Source: Sulfurovum sp. UBA12169
GTDB taxonomy: Bacteria > Campylobacterota > Campylobacteria > Campylobacterales > Sulfurovaceae
Assembly: GCA_002742845.1 (NCBI GenBank)
Contig: DLUH01000001.1
Span: 561,291-625,290 of the forward strand
Length of the DNA: 64,000 bases
Direction of reading: 5' to 3'
The position numbers were made by a program, and so were the translations under genes. Below the pieces are notes generated by a model, which did no database searches, was not told where the DNA came from, and saw only the letters and a program-made list of their open reading frames with translations. Positions within the stretch are counted from its first letter, which is position 1; each line of letters starts with the position of its first letter. Positions 7,682 to 15,669 of this stretch are shown piece by piece.

Positions 7682-8749
7682 TCAAGAAGGCAATAAAGAG
7701 TGAAATGTCTTTTTGTAAATATTTAAAATTGTATCTAAAAGTGCTGCGATCACGGGACCTATAATGATCCCTACCGGCCCAAAAGATGCGATTCCACCAA
7801 AAATCGATATAAATATAACAAGATCAGGCAATTTTGAATCATTCCCGATGATCCGTGGGCGCAAGAGATTGTCAACCAACCCTACGGCCAACACTCCCCA
7901 TACAATAAGCGCTATTCCCCATCCGGTACTGCCTGTAACTATAAGATAGACTGCCGCCGGCAGCCAAATCAACGATGCGCCCAATCCCGGGATAGCAGCA
8001 AGAAGAAAAACAACACTTCCCCAAAATGCAGACCCTTCGATCCCTGTAACCAAAAATGCCGACCCGACCAATACCCCCTCAATGAACCCTATAATCAATA
8101 TACCTTTCAGGGATGCTCTCGTCACCATCAAGCCGCGGTTCATCACTTCAGTGCGATCCTCTTCGCAAAGAGGCAGTAAAGATGCCAGCGAACGCAGCAT
8201 CTGCTGTCCATGTATCAAAAAATAAAACATTGCATAAAACACAACAAACAGGCTGATAAAAAAGCCGACTGTTCCTTTGGTAGCACTGGACAAACTTGAA
8301 ACAAGCCAGCTTCCTGTTGCACTGATCGCTTCGGAGGCTTTCTTGACCATCGTCTCATTAAACGGTTCAAGCTTCTCTTTCATGGGCAGCCAGTCAGGTA
8401 TTTTTTCACTCAAAGAGAGATTATTGTCGAAGGCTTCTTGTACGATGGGGCGTGCTTTTTTGCTGATTTGTATCGCTTCGCTTGTCACCATGCCTGCAAG
8501 TCCTGCCAGCGGCAAACCGACAGCAAATGCAGATATGATCAGTGTAGCGCCGGCCGCCAGGGCAGCTCTGTTGTTTAGACGGTAAAGGATATGGCGGTAG
8601 AAAGGATAAAGAAGCCCCGCAAATATCGCAGCGAGGACAAGTGCGATCAGAAACTCATGGATCATTCCGATAAAGCCTATCAGCGCCATAAACACTAAAA
8701 GCAGTATAAACCCCTGCTGAAATTTCGCAGCCATCTCTTTTTTCATCAT
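7682..8749 (-). CDS. AI-2E family transporter (PerM/YdiK-type permease)
   Basis: A 355-residue inner-membrane protein with about eight hydrophobic segments and the family's soluble domain after the third (about 80-150). The C-terminal half has the typical small-residue-rich region LAAIPGLGASLIWLPA and the GPVGIIIGPVIAALL end. Members are variously described as autoinducer-2 exporters or Na+/H+ antiporters, so the substrate is not assigned. AGAGGAG precedes the first of two adjacent ATGs. It lies 30 bp downstream of chaB on the same strand, suggesting cotranscription. Confidence 0.85.
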   Translation of the reverse strand: MMKKEMAAKFQQGFILLLVFMALIGFIGMIHEFLIALVLAAIFAGLLYPFYRHILYRLNNRAALAAGATLIISAFAVGLPLAGLAGMVTSEAIQISKKARPIVQEAFDNNLSLSEKIPDWLPMKEKLEPFNETMVKKASEAISATGSWLVSSLSSATKGTVGFFISLFVVFYAMFYFLIHGQQMLRSLASLLPLCEEDRTEVMNRGLMVTRASLKGILIIGFIEGVLVGSAFLVTGIEGSAFWGSVVFLLAAIPGLGASLIWLPAAVYLIVTGSTGWGIALIVWGVLAVGLVDNLLRPRIIGNDSKLPDLVIFISIFGGIASFGPVGIIIGPVIAALLDTILNIYKKTFHSLLPS

Positions 8750-8779
8750 TTATCTCCTCTTGTACACCAGGGGTTGAAT

Positions 8780-9004
8780 CTATTTTTTAACCCACTTGCC
8801 GTCTTTTTTTTCATAACTGTGCTTTACGGCTGCCCAAGCAACCTTATGCGCTGTCTCTTCACGGCTTTCATTCCCGCGTCTCTTTTTGGGATCTGCATAC
8901 TCCTCCCATGCACTGTTAAAAGCTTCTTTGTAGATCTCTTGTGCATGTTTCTGGAGATTCTCTCTTACCGGCGCAGGAAGTTCATCCAATGTATCATAAG
9001 GCAT
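8780..9004 (-). CDS. chaB: ChaB family protein
   Basis: A 74-residue ChaB-fold protein: MPYDTLDELPAPVRENL is the family's N-terminal signature, followed by the A(F/W)NSAWEEY helix and the ETAHKVAWAAVKHSYEK segment. ChaB was first linked to cation transport beside the antiporter ChaA, but its activity is not established. No chaA is seen; the neighbour downstream is an AI-2E type permease, some of which act as Na+/H+ antiporters. AAAGGAG precedes the ATG. Confidence 0.85.
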   Translation of the reverse strand: MPYDTLDELPAPVRENLQKHAQEIYKEAFNSAWEEYADPKKRRGNESREETAHKVAWAAVKHSYEKKDGKWVKK

Positions 9005-9282
9005 CGTTTCTCCTTTTTTTGCCCTACCGTCATGATGGGAACAAAAACAAACGGCTGCATGACAGCACTTTTAGGGAAACTCTTTTTCTCGTTCCCATAA
9101 TTTGGCGAGAAAAAAATTCTGATACTGCATACCCTCTCCTCTTCACTCTTCACCATCGAACTGATTTAATTATATACTATCCCGATATAAAAGTAAATCT
9201 CTGATGTGCATTCTTTTGAGCATACCAAGCATACCACACAAGCAGTACTTTTATAAAAAGCACCCCCCTGCTTAACCCCGCC
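9005..9282. other. Non-coding stretch with one inverted repeat
   Basis: No convincing gene is visible. The only structure is TTTTTCTCG (9083-9091) pairing with CGAGAAAAA (9106-9114) around a 14-nt loop that contains CGTTCCCA, as in the REP-like doublet at 5735-5820. Confidence 0.4.
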
Positions 9283-9561
9283 GTCATGCTGACCTTGATT
9301 TGGCATCTTTTTATTTATGTGGATTCCGGATCAAGTCCGGAATGACGGGGGTTGTCATCCTCGCGAAGGCGGGGATCCATACCGTGTCATCCTTGCGCTT
9401 GAAACAGGGATCCATGAAGTCATGGTTGCATGTGGATTCCTGCTTTCGCAGGAATGACGATGGTTTGTCATCCTCGCGAAGGCGGGGATCCATACCGTGT
9501 CATCCTCAGGCTCGACCTGGGGATCCATACCCGTGTCATCCTTGCGAAGGCGGGGATCCAT
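9283..9561. repeat. Cluster of eight REP-like palindromic units
   Basis: Eight related units of 25-30 bp with ends GTCATnC and GGATCCA occur at 9283-9307, 9320-9346, 9354-9380, 9386-9415, 9433-9458, 9467-9493, 9499-9528 and 9535-9561. The second and fifth are inverted relative to the rest. Each is an imperfect hairpin. The 9354 and 9467 units are identical. Spacers are short (5-17 bp) and not conserved, which excludes CRISPR. Five units carry GGATCC and one more carries GGATC. A degenerate ninth unit is at 55289-55315. Translated reading frames across the block are artefacts of the repeat. Confidence 0.85.
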
Positions 9562-9619
9562 GGCTTATTTCGGCAAAAAGTAAACCTATGACTCGCTTGA
9601 CTCTGATGTGGTGGTTGAT

Positions 9620-9784
9620 ATGCACCCCAAAAAGCAAAAGATTATGGTTGGGTATAAAACCCCTAACGGGGTCGAATGGTATTCGAATAAAGAAGCTTTA
9701 ACCGTGTGGGAAATACTAATCCAAAATGAAACATTGGTCAGGGCTGAATTATGGAAATATCATTGTGAGGATTTGGCGTTTTGA
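9620..9784 (+). CDS. Possible small protein or gene remnant
   Basis: A 54-residue frame beginning MHPKKQKIMVGYKTP and ending EDLAF. It stays open for 11 further codons upstream before a stop. Only a weak GGTGG site precedes the ATG. Composition is protein-like (several Trp/Tyr, EALTVWEIL), but I recognise no family. It sits between the REP cluster and the restriction-modification genes, 104 bp ahead of the methyltransferase and in the same direction. It may be a small accessory gene of that system or a decayed gene end. Confidence 0.35.
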   Translation: MHPKKQKIMVGYKTPNGVEWYSNKEALTVWEILIQNETLVRAELWKYHCEDLAF

Positions 9785-9888
9785 TTAACCATTATACAAA
9801 CAGAGTAATGAATAATTGTCATTTTTCAGCTTAACAAAGATATATAACTGTAAAATATTTAATGATTTTTTAAGAGAGCTGGTATATC

Positions 9889-11808
9889 GTGACATCTTTA
9901 CAAACAAATAGAATTTTGAACACTAACATGTATAGCAAAGTTCAACAAGATGCAAAACCAATTCTAAAATGGGCAGGCGGGAAAACCCAAATGCTTGACG
10001 TTTTACTCCCTAAAATTCCCCAAAAATATAACAAGTATATTGAACCATTTTTTGGTGGCGGTGCTTTTTTTTATGCTGTTAATCCAGATGAAGCAATTAT
10101 TGCTGATTCAAATCCCGAGCTTGTCAATTTATACAGAAGTGTTGCAAACAATCTTGACGAAGTGATTTTTTTTCTTTCTCAACATCATAATGACAAAGAT
10201 TACTTTTATGAAATTCGTTCGTTAGATTGGAACCAGCTTTCAGCACCAGAAGCCGCCGCAAGAACAATTTTTTTAAATAAAACTTGTTTTAATGGTTTGT
10301 ATAGAGTTAATAAAAGCGGGGGTTTCAATGTTCCATTTGGAAATTATAAAAACCCTAAAATTTGCGATATATCTAATTTAACTGCGGCATCGGAACAATT
10401 AAAAAAATCTATAATCGTTGAAGGTGATTATAAAAATGTTTTAAAAGAATATGCTGAACCTGGTGATTTGATTTTTCTTGACCCTCCATATCTTCCTATC
10501 TCAGAATACTCAGATTTTCAACGATACACCAAAGAACAATTTTATGAAGAAGACCATGTAGATTTAGCTCAAGAAGTGAAGCGACTTTCTGATTTAGGTT
10601 GCCATGTTATTTTAACCAATTCAAATCATCCCCTCGTCCATGAATTGTATGACTACTACAACATTGAAGTGTATCAAACCAAGAGATATATCAATAAAGA
10701 CTCTAATAAAAGAACGGGTGAAGATGTTGTCGTTACTGCTCATCCTAAAAAGTTTATAATTGGTTCTGAATGTCCTACACCCATATCTAAACAAGCAGAA
10801 AAATACCCTCCTACAAGATATATGGGCTCAAAATCAAAACTTTTGCCACATATAAAAGAAGTAATATCTCATTTTGATTGCAAAACAGTTCTTGACCTTT
10901 TTTCGGGGTCAGGTGTAGTCGGGTATATGCTCAAAGCAGAAGGAAAAGAAGTTATTAGTAATGATTATATGGCTATGGGAGCTACCTTTACAAAAGCCAT
11001 GATAGAAAACAATAATGTTACTCTTTCAGAAGTGAAGACAAAACAATTATTACTCCCAAATGAACATAATAACTGTTTCGTTCAGAATACTTTTAAAGAT
11101 ATTTATTACAGTGATGCAGATAATCAGCTCATTGATACCATCCGAGCTAATATTAAACTACTAGAAAACCCTTATGAAAAAGCAATTGCTACTTCTGCGC
11201 TCATAAGAGCATGTCTTAAAAAAAGACCAAGAGGAATTTTCACTTATACTGGTGATAGATATGATGATGGAAGGAAAGACCTTTTGCTTTCGTTAGAAGA
11301 ACAATTTTTAAATGCTGTTACAGTAATCAATGATGCAGTTTTTTCTAACAACCAAAATAATAAATCTCGTAGAGGTGATGCTATGGATATCCGAGTCAAA
11401 CCGGATTTGGTTTATATGGACCCTCCTTATTACAGTCCTCATTCTGACAACGAGTATGTTCGCCGATATCATTTTGTTGAAGGGATAGCATGTGATTGGC
11501 AAGGTGTTGAAATGCAGTGGCACACCAAAACTAAAAAATTCAAAAGTTATCCTACTCCTTTTTCATCACGCATTGGTGCTTCTGATGCTTTCGATAAGCT
11601 TTTTAAAAAATTCAAAGATTCAATCATTGTAGTTTCTTACTCTTCTAATTCTTTACCAACATTAGACGAAATGGTATCATTGATGTCAAAATACAAACAG
11701 CATGTCGAAGTTATTTCAATAAACCATAAATATTCATTTGGAAATCAAAGTCACAAAATCAATGACAACAATAATAATGTTCTTGAATATTTGTTCGTGG
11801 GGTTCTAA
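9889..11808 (+). CDS. Two-domain N6-adenine DNA methyltransferase (type IIS system)
   Basis: A 639-residue fusion of two D12-class adenine methyltransferase domains. Domain 1: W28-A-G-G-K, E52-PFFGGGA (AdoMet site) and DPPY at 198. Domain 2: RYMGSKSKL from about 311, DLFSGSG at 336 and DPPYYSP at 511. Fused pairs of this kind (M.FokI is the classic case) modify the two strands of an asymmetric site separately, one domain per strand. It would protect host DNA from the nuclease encoded next. The start is GTG with a distant AAGAGAGC site; an ATG 13 codons later lacks any site. The stop overlaps the nuclease start as TAATG. The gene is AT-rich relative to flanking core genes. Confidence 0.85.
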   Translation: MTSLQTNRILNTNMYSKVQQDAKPILKWAGGKTQMLDVLLPKIPQKYNKYIEPFFGGGAFFYAVNPDEAIIADSNPELVNLYRSVANNLDEVIFFLSQHHNDKDYFYEIRSLDWNQLSAPEAAARTIFLNKTCFNGLYRVNKSGGFNVPFGNYKNPKICDISNLTAASEQLKKSIIVEGDYKNVLKEYAEPGDLIFLDPPYLPISEYSDFQRYTKEQFYEEDHVDLAQEVKRLSDLGCHVILTNSNHPLVHELYDYYNIEVYQTKRYINKDSNKRTGEDVVVTAHPKKFIIGSECPTPISKQAEKYPPTRYMGSKSKLLPHIKEVISHFDCKTVLDLFSGSGVVGYMLKAEGKEVISNDYMAMGATFTKAMIENNNVTLSEVKTKQLLLPNEHNNCFVQNTFKDIYYSDADNQLIDTIRANIKLLENPYEKAIATSALIRACLKKRPRGIFTYTGDRYDDGRKDLLLSLEEQFLNAVTVINDAVFSNNQNNKSRRGDAMDIRVKPDLVYMDPPYYSPHSDNEYVRRYHFVEGIACDWQGVEMQWHTKTKKFKSYPTPFSSRIGASDAFDKLFKKFKDSIIVVSYSSNSLPTLDEMVSLMSKYKQHVEVISINHKYSFGNQSHKINDNNNNVLEYLFVGF

Positions 11809-13541
11809 TGGCGTATAAACCTTGGTATATTGGCAATACTACTGTTCGGAATCCATTTAGATTGAAGCTAGGGCTGGAAGCACTTTATAAATCTTCTTTA
11901 CATGGAAATTTAAGTGGCAGAGAAAATGAACAAGCTTTTGCAGAACTTTTACATGAATCAGAAGTCGTTTCAGTAGCTCGACTAGAAGCAGACTCTGAAA
12001 ATCAGGATGCTTCTGATGTAGGTAGAAAATGGAGAGCCGCACTTTCTCAATTAGGTTTTATAGTCCATGAAAATGCTGCCGAAATAAATGTAAAATTCAA
12101 GCCTTATACAATCACACAAAATGGTAAGAATCTATTAAGTGCAGATAATATTTCCGCTGTCAATGAATGTTTTCTTCGTGCATTATCCGCTTACTATATT
12201 CCCTCTGTTATTGAATCCTATAATTATTATGAAGTTTTCTCTCCTTTACGACATGTATTGAATGTCATGCTTCAACTCAAACATGTGACAGGAAATACGC
12301 ATTTATATCAACGCGAAATAGGCATGTTTGTTCAAACTACAAGCGCTCAAAATGATATTGACGCAATTATTCAAAACATATTGGATTATCGCACCAATCG
12401 AGATGGAGCTATCAATAAAAAAGCATTTGACCGTGAGATGTATCAACGAATGGCTGAACCGACTACGGTAAAAGGTGAAACTCTTAAAGACTATGCTGAT
12501 TCAAATATTCGATACCTCAAAGCAACGGGTCTTTTTCAAAGCAGAGGACGAGGAATTGTAATCATTCCAGAAAAAGAACTTTTAGCCAAACAACTTGTTG
12601 CTGACGATAAAAGACCAAGTTCGGATGAAGATTATTTAATACAACTTTTTAATGGTGCAGAACTACCGTCCGATGATATTCTACATGCTCAAGAACTTTT
12701 AGAAGACCTAAAACAGCAGGTAGAAAACAAGGGATTAACTGTTGATACAACGGCTGTTGATTACTCAAATGTTCAAAGTATCAACTCTCTACGCTACACA
12801 CTGGAACAGCAGTTATTTATGCAGAAGGAAATTGATTATTCACGACAACAAAAAGAACAATGGCAAGATATTATAGCTTATATGGATGCGATTATAAAAC
12901 GCAACAGCAAAACTTTTATTTTGCCATATAGTCAAGAAGAGGGGCAGGTTCCAAAAGAAGAATTCCCAGCTTACTTTGAATGGATTGTATGGCGCTCTTT
13001 TTTAGCAATCAACAGACTCAAAAATCAGCCATACGAAGCTAGAAGTTTTCAACTTGACCAAGATTTTCTTCCAGTAAATACAGCACCAGGAGGAAGAGCA
13101 GATGCTGTATTTGAATTTGATGATTATGTTTTAGTATTAGAAGTTACTCTGACAGAAAATTCCCGACAAGAAGCCGCAGAAGGTGAACCGGTTCGACGCC
13201 ATGTTGCAAAATATCAGATGGAATATTCTTCCTATGGAAAGCCTGCATATGGTCTGTTTCTTGCAAATAAGGTAGATACCAATACCATCGAAACATTTAG
13301 AAATGGATTGTGGTATGCTACTAATGACGAGAAAATGTATCTAAAAATTGTGCCTATGACTCTTGAAGATTACAAAAATATTTTTACTGCATTATTTGAA
13401 AGCGGTCAAATTGACAATATTCACATTAAAAATCTACTTGACTCAGTTCTTTTGGGGAAAGAAAATTATGATGCTCCATGTTGGCGCACTTGTATTACAA
13501 ATGCGACTGCACATTATCTTCAAGGAATTCTCGTCAAATAA
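11808..13541 (+). CDS. AlwI-family type IIS restriction endonuclease
   Basis: A 577-residue protein whose N-terminus (KPWYIGNTTVRNPFR) matches the AlwI family. A PD-(D/E)xK-type core lies near the C-terminus: D432 in GGRADAVFEF and E445-V-T447 in VLVLEVTLTEN, so the usual lysine of E-x-K is replaced by Thr. The family cuts outside asymmetric sites; AlwI itself recognises GGATC, but this enzyme's site cannot be read from sequence. It is translationally coupled to the methyltransferase (TAATG). The 3' end overlaps the convergent integrase remnant by 8 bp. No control-protein gene is evident. Confidence 0.8.
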   Translation: MAYKPWYIGNTTVRNPFRLKLGLEALYKSSLHGNLSGRENEQAFAELLHESEVVSVARLEADSENQDASDVGRKWRAALSQLGFIVHENAAEINVKFKPYTITQNGKNLLSADNISAVNECFLRALSAYYIPSVIESYNYYEVFSPLRHVLNVMLQLKHVTGNTHLYQREIGMFVQTTSAQNDIDAIIQNILDYRTNRDGAINKKAFDREMYQRMAEPTTVKGETLKDYADSNIRYLKATGLFQSRGRGIVIIPEKELLAKQLVADDKRPSSDEDYLIQLFNGAELPSDDILHAQELLEDLKQQVENKGLTVDTTAVDYSNVQSINSLRYTLEQQLFMQKEIDYSRQQKEQWQDIIAYMDAIIKRNSKTFILPYSQEEGQVPKEEFPAYFEWIVWRSFLAINRLKNQPYEARSFQLDQDFLPVNTAPGGRADAVFEFDDYVLVLEVTLTENSRQEAAEGEPVRRHVAKYQMEYSSYGKPAYGLFLANKVDTNTIETFRNGLWYATNDEKMYLKIVPMTLEDYKNIFTALFESGQIDNIHIKNLLDSVLLGKENYDAPCWRTCITNATAHYLQGILVK

Positions 13542-13779
13542 GCCCATAAGGTTTGACAAGTCCCTTTCGTTGTATTTTTTGAACAATTGTATCCACAAAA
13601 CGATTATTTGTGATGAAACCATTGTTCAAGCCCAACAAAATTATATTTCTAAGATTTTGTACTGTTTCGATGTTTTCAGTCTTTAACGAATACTTTAAAA
13701 GCGTTTTTCTGGACAATCTGATTACAAAATAATAGGTTTTATTCCGGAATTCCAGATGCTTGGTATCACAAGAAGGCAT
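13534..13779 (-). pseudogene. Truncated site-specific integrase (N-terminal part)
   Basis: An 81-codon frame with the N-terminal pattern of tyrosine recombinases: H-LEFRNKTYYFVIRLS, then YSLKTENIETVQNLRNIIL, resembling the arm/core-binding start of phage-type integrases. The catalytic domain is absent; the frame ends at the tail of the nuclease gene. No ribosome site precedes the ATG. It lies about 90 bp beyond the 3' end of a tRNA fragment and in the same orientation, the usual tRNA-int layout of integrative elements. The family call rests on short similarity. Confidence 0.5.
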
Positions 13780-13869
13780 GAAAGGAGGTATAACAAAAGT
13801 ATGACAAACTTTATCTTCTGTCTTTTTTGTTGTTTGGAAGTCTCTTAAATAGGGAGTTTGTGCTTTCGA

Positions 13870-13906
13870 TGGTGGCGGGGGGACTCGAACCCTCGACCTC
13901 CGGCTT
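13870..13906 (-). other. tRNA 3'-half fragment, probable integration scar
   Basis: On the minus strand the segment reads as a tRNA from the anticodon loop onward: TTAA, anticodon-stem half GCCGG, variable AGGTC, T arm GAGGG-TTCGAGT-CCCCC (one A-C mismatch), acceptor half CGCCACC and A73. No matching D arm or 5' acceptor strand (GGTGGCG) is found upstream, so it is not a complete tRNA. The loop ending NTT-AA would fit Lys or Asn. Breakage at the anticodon loop is typical of integrase attachment sites. Confidence 0.6.
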
Positions 13907-13980
13907 AAATGGCTGTACTAACTTTACCTCACTCCTAAGCCATGGAACGAAAAAACAGGCTGCCGTACTTGAGTCCGATA

Positions 13981-14154
13981 TCAGTTTTTTGGCTTCTCTT
14001 CCTTGGGAAGGAACTTTCCGCACCCTTTTTGGGGTGTGCCACCGAAACTTTTTACCTCTCTTGCCGTGCCGTTTTTGTAGATCACCGCCCGTTGGCAATT
14101 GGGCGACTCGACACATTTGTCATTATCGCATCCTACATCTTTAGGTACTTTCAT
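13981..14154 (-). CDS. Small Cys-rich protein (57 residues)
   Basis: A short frame with a good ribosome site, AAGGAGAGCAA, directly before ATG. The protein begins MKVPKDVGCDND and has cysteines at 9, 14, 20 and 45 (C-x4-C-x5-C ... C), with CVESPNCQRAV and GTPQKGCGKFLPK segments. It is soluble and basic with no signal peptide, and the Cys spacing suggests a small metal site. It is 112 bp downstream of thiE on the same strand and could be the last gene of the gltBD-accD-thiE run or independent. I do not recognise the family. Confidence 0.6.
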   Translation of the reverse strand: MKVPKDVGCDNDKCVESPNCQRAVIYKNGTAREVKSFGGTPQKGCGKFLPKEEKPKN

Positions 14155-14266
14155 TTGCTCTCCTTTTTGTAGTTATTTTTTCAGAATGCTTTGTTTTGTC
14201 CCCATCAATCACGATAGAAACAAAACTTTTGGCGATTTGGCCGTATAAAATGCGGTTGTCTTCATT

Positions 14267-14833
14267 TCAAGCCAGCCCCGCATAGAGGTCTGATCCTATC
14301 ACCTTATAGACGATCGGCGCTTCAAATGCATCTTCCAGCCTCACCCCGCCGATGATGCCGACGGGATGTTTGGAGTATTTGGCGATCTCAAGCAGCGCCT
14401 CACCGCTTACTTTTGCCTCTTTTTTCGTGCCGGTAGGCCGGTAAGCTCCCAAACCTATGTAGTCAAGATCCAGAGTGTTGGCTTGGAGAATTTCCTCTTT
14501 GTCGTGGGTGGAAAGCCCGAGGATTTTGTTTCCTATCTGCCGGCGTATCTGACTGAGAGCCAGATACAAATCTTCATCATAAAGACGTATATCTTCCTGT
14601 CCCAAATGCAAACCGTCCGCATAGCGTATAAGTTCGATATTATCGTTGATGATCACTATCCCCTGATAGTATTTTCGTATCGTAAAAAGATCTGTTTTTT
14701 TCTCTTCTGCGGAACCTGTTTTGTTGCGGTATTGAAGTATAGGGGCGTTAAAAGACCGGATATGCTGCAGCAGCACAGGCAAAGAAACTCCTTTTGAAAT
14801 GAGTGTTTCTTTATCTACTAAGGCGTATATCAT
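14267..14833 (-). CDS. thiE: Thiamine-phosphate synthase family protein (ThiE/TenI-like)
   Basis: A 188-residue TIM-barrel protein that would join the thiazole and pyrimidine moieties of thiamine. Family landmarks in order are QYRNK near 35, IINDN (usually INDR) near 62, DGLHLGQED, GLSTH, and YIGLGAYRPTGTKK (canonical YIGxGPIFPTxTK). The INDR arginine is Asn here, and the protein is shorter than E. coli ThiE, so a TenI-like role is possible. It overlaps accD by 4 bp (ATGA), showing translational coupling. No other thi gene is nearby. Confidence 0.75.
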   Translation of the reverse strand: MIYALVDKETLISKGVSLPVLLQHIRSFNAPILQYRNKTGSAEEKKTDLFTIRKYYQGIVIINDNIELIRYADGLHLGQEDIRLYDEDLYLALSQIRRQIGNKILGLSTHDKEEILQANTLDLDYIGLGAYRPTGTKKEAKVSGEALLEIAKYSKHPVGIIGGVRLEDAFEAPIVYKVIGSDLYAGLA

Positions 14834-15669
14834 GCACTTTTTTTGTCAAAAAGTTTAAGCAAACCTGACAACGTATTTTTCATCTCGGTACGATCCACGA
14901 TCATATCTATCAATCCATGTTCCAGTAAAAACTCCGAACGCTGAAACCCTTCGGGAAGATCCACCCCTACGGTTTGCTTGATAACCCTTTGGCCTGCAAA
15001 ACCTATTAATGCATCCGGCTCAGCCATGATTATGTCTCCAAGCATGGCAAAAGAAGCACTCACGCCCCCCATCGTAGGATCTGTCAATATAGAAATATAG
15101 GGCAATCCTTTATGGTGCAGCTTGTTAAGCGCTGCGGAAGTTTTGCTCATCTGTAAAAGCGAATAGGTACTCTCTTGCATCCTTGCACCGCCGCTCGCAC
15201 TGACAATAATCACGCCGCACTCTTTAGCAATGGCCCTATTTACTGCACGAACGATCTTTTCTCCCTCTACTGATCCCAAACTTCCTCCCATAAAAGAAAA
15301 ATCAAAAATCACCAACTCAACCTCTTGTCCGTGTATGGTGCATGAGCCGCTCACCACAGAAGAGGTTTTGCCTGTTTGCGCCTTGGCTTCTTCTAGTCGT
15401 TTTTTATAAGATTTTTTATCAACAAATTTCAACGGATCAATCGGCGTAAGAGACGCATCATGCTCTACAAAGCTTCCCTCGTCACACAATGAAGCAATAC
15501 GCTTATCTGCATCGATACGAAAATGATGGTTGCATTTGGGGCAGACATTTTGTTTTGCTTCCACTTCTTTATAATACATCAACGCATTGCATTTGGGACA
15601 TTTTATCCACTGATTGGGGGTTTCCTGGGTCGTTTCGTGCTTTATTCTTCCAAAAAGATTTCCAAACAT
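14830..15669 (-). CDS. accD: Acetyl-CoA carboxylase carboxyltransferase subunit beta
   Basis: A 279-residue AccD that transfers carboxyl from biotin to acetyl-CoA with AccA to make malonyl-CoA. The N-terminal zinc ribbon is visible as KCPKC near 24 and CPKC near 43. The crotonase-fold carboxyltransferase follows, with GSLGSVEGEK and SGGARMQES oxyanion and CoA loops. Length is normal. It abuts the phosphatase gene with no gap and overlaps thiE by 4 bp. No promoter is seen inside this run. Confidence 0.95.
   Translation of the reverse strand: MFGNLFGRIKHETTQETPNQWIKCPKCNALMYYKEVEAKQNVCPKCNHHFRIDADKRIASLCDEGSFVEHDASLTPIDPLKFVDKKSYKKRLEEAKAQTGKTSSVVSGSCTIHGQEVELVIFDFSFMGGSLGSVEGEKIVRAVNRAIAKECGVIIVSASGGARMQESTYSLLQMSKTSAALNKLHHKGLPYISILTDPTMGGVSASFAMLGDIIMAEPDALIGFAGQRVIKQTVGVDLPEGFQRSEFLLEHGLIDMIVDRTEMKNTLSGLLKLFDKKSA

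Noticed and set aside
9283-9561. CRISPR array or tandem-repeat protein
   Set aside because: Units vary in sequence, length and orientation, spacers are 5-17 bp and uneven, and no cas gene is near. Long reading frames here are translations of the palindromes.
13797-13848. 15-residue leader peptide after AAGGAGGT
   Set aside because: The site is strong but the frame is very short, lies in decayed sequence and leads to no gene.
13870-13960. Complete tRNA gene
   Set aside because: No 5' acceptor strand or D arm pairs with the 3' half, and T33 is missing from the anticodon loop.
13811-14116. 101-residue minus-strand reading frame
   Set aside because: It translates the tRNA 3' half (giving a VEGSSPP-type artefact) and crosses the Cys-rich small gene in another frame.
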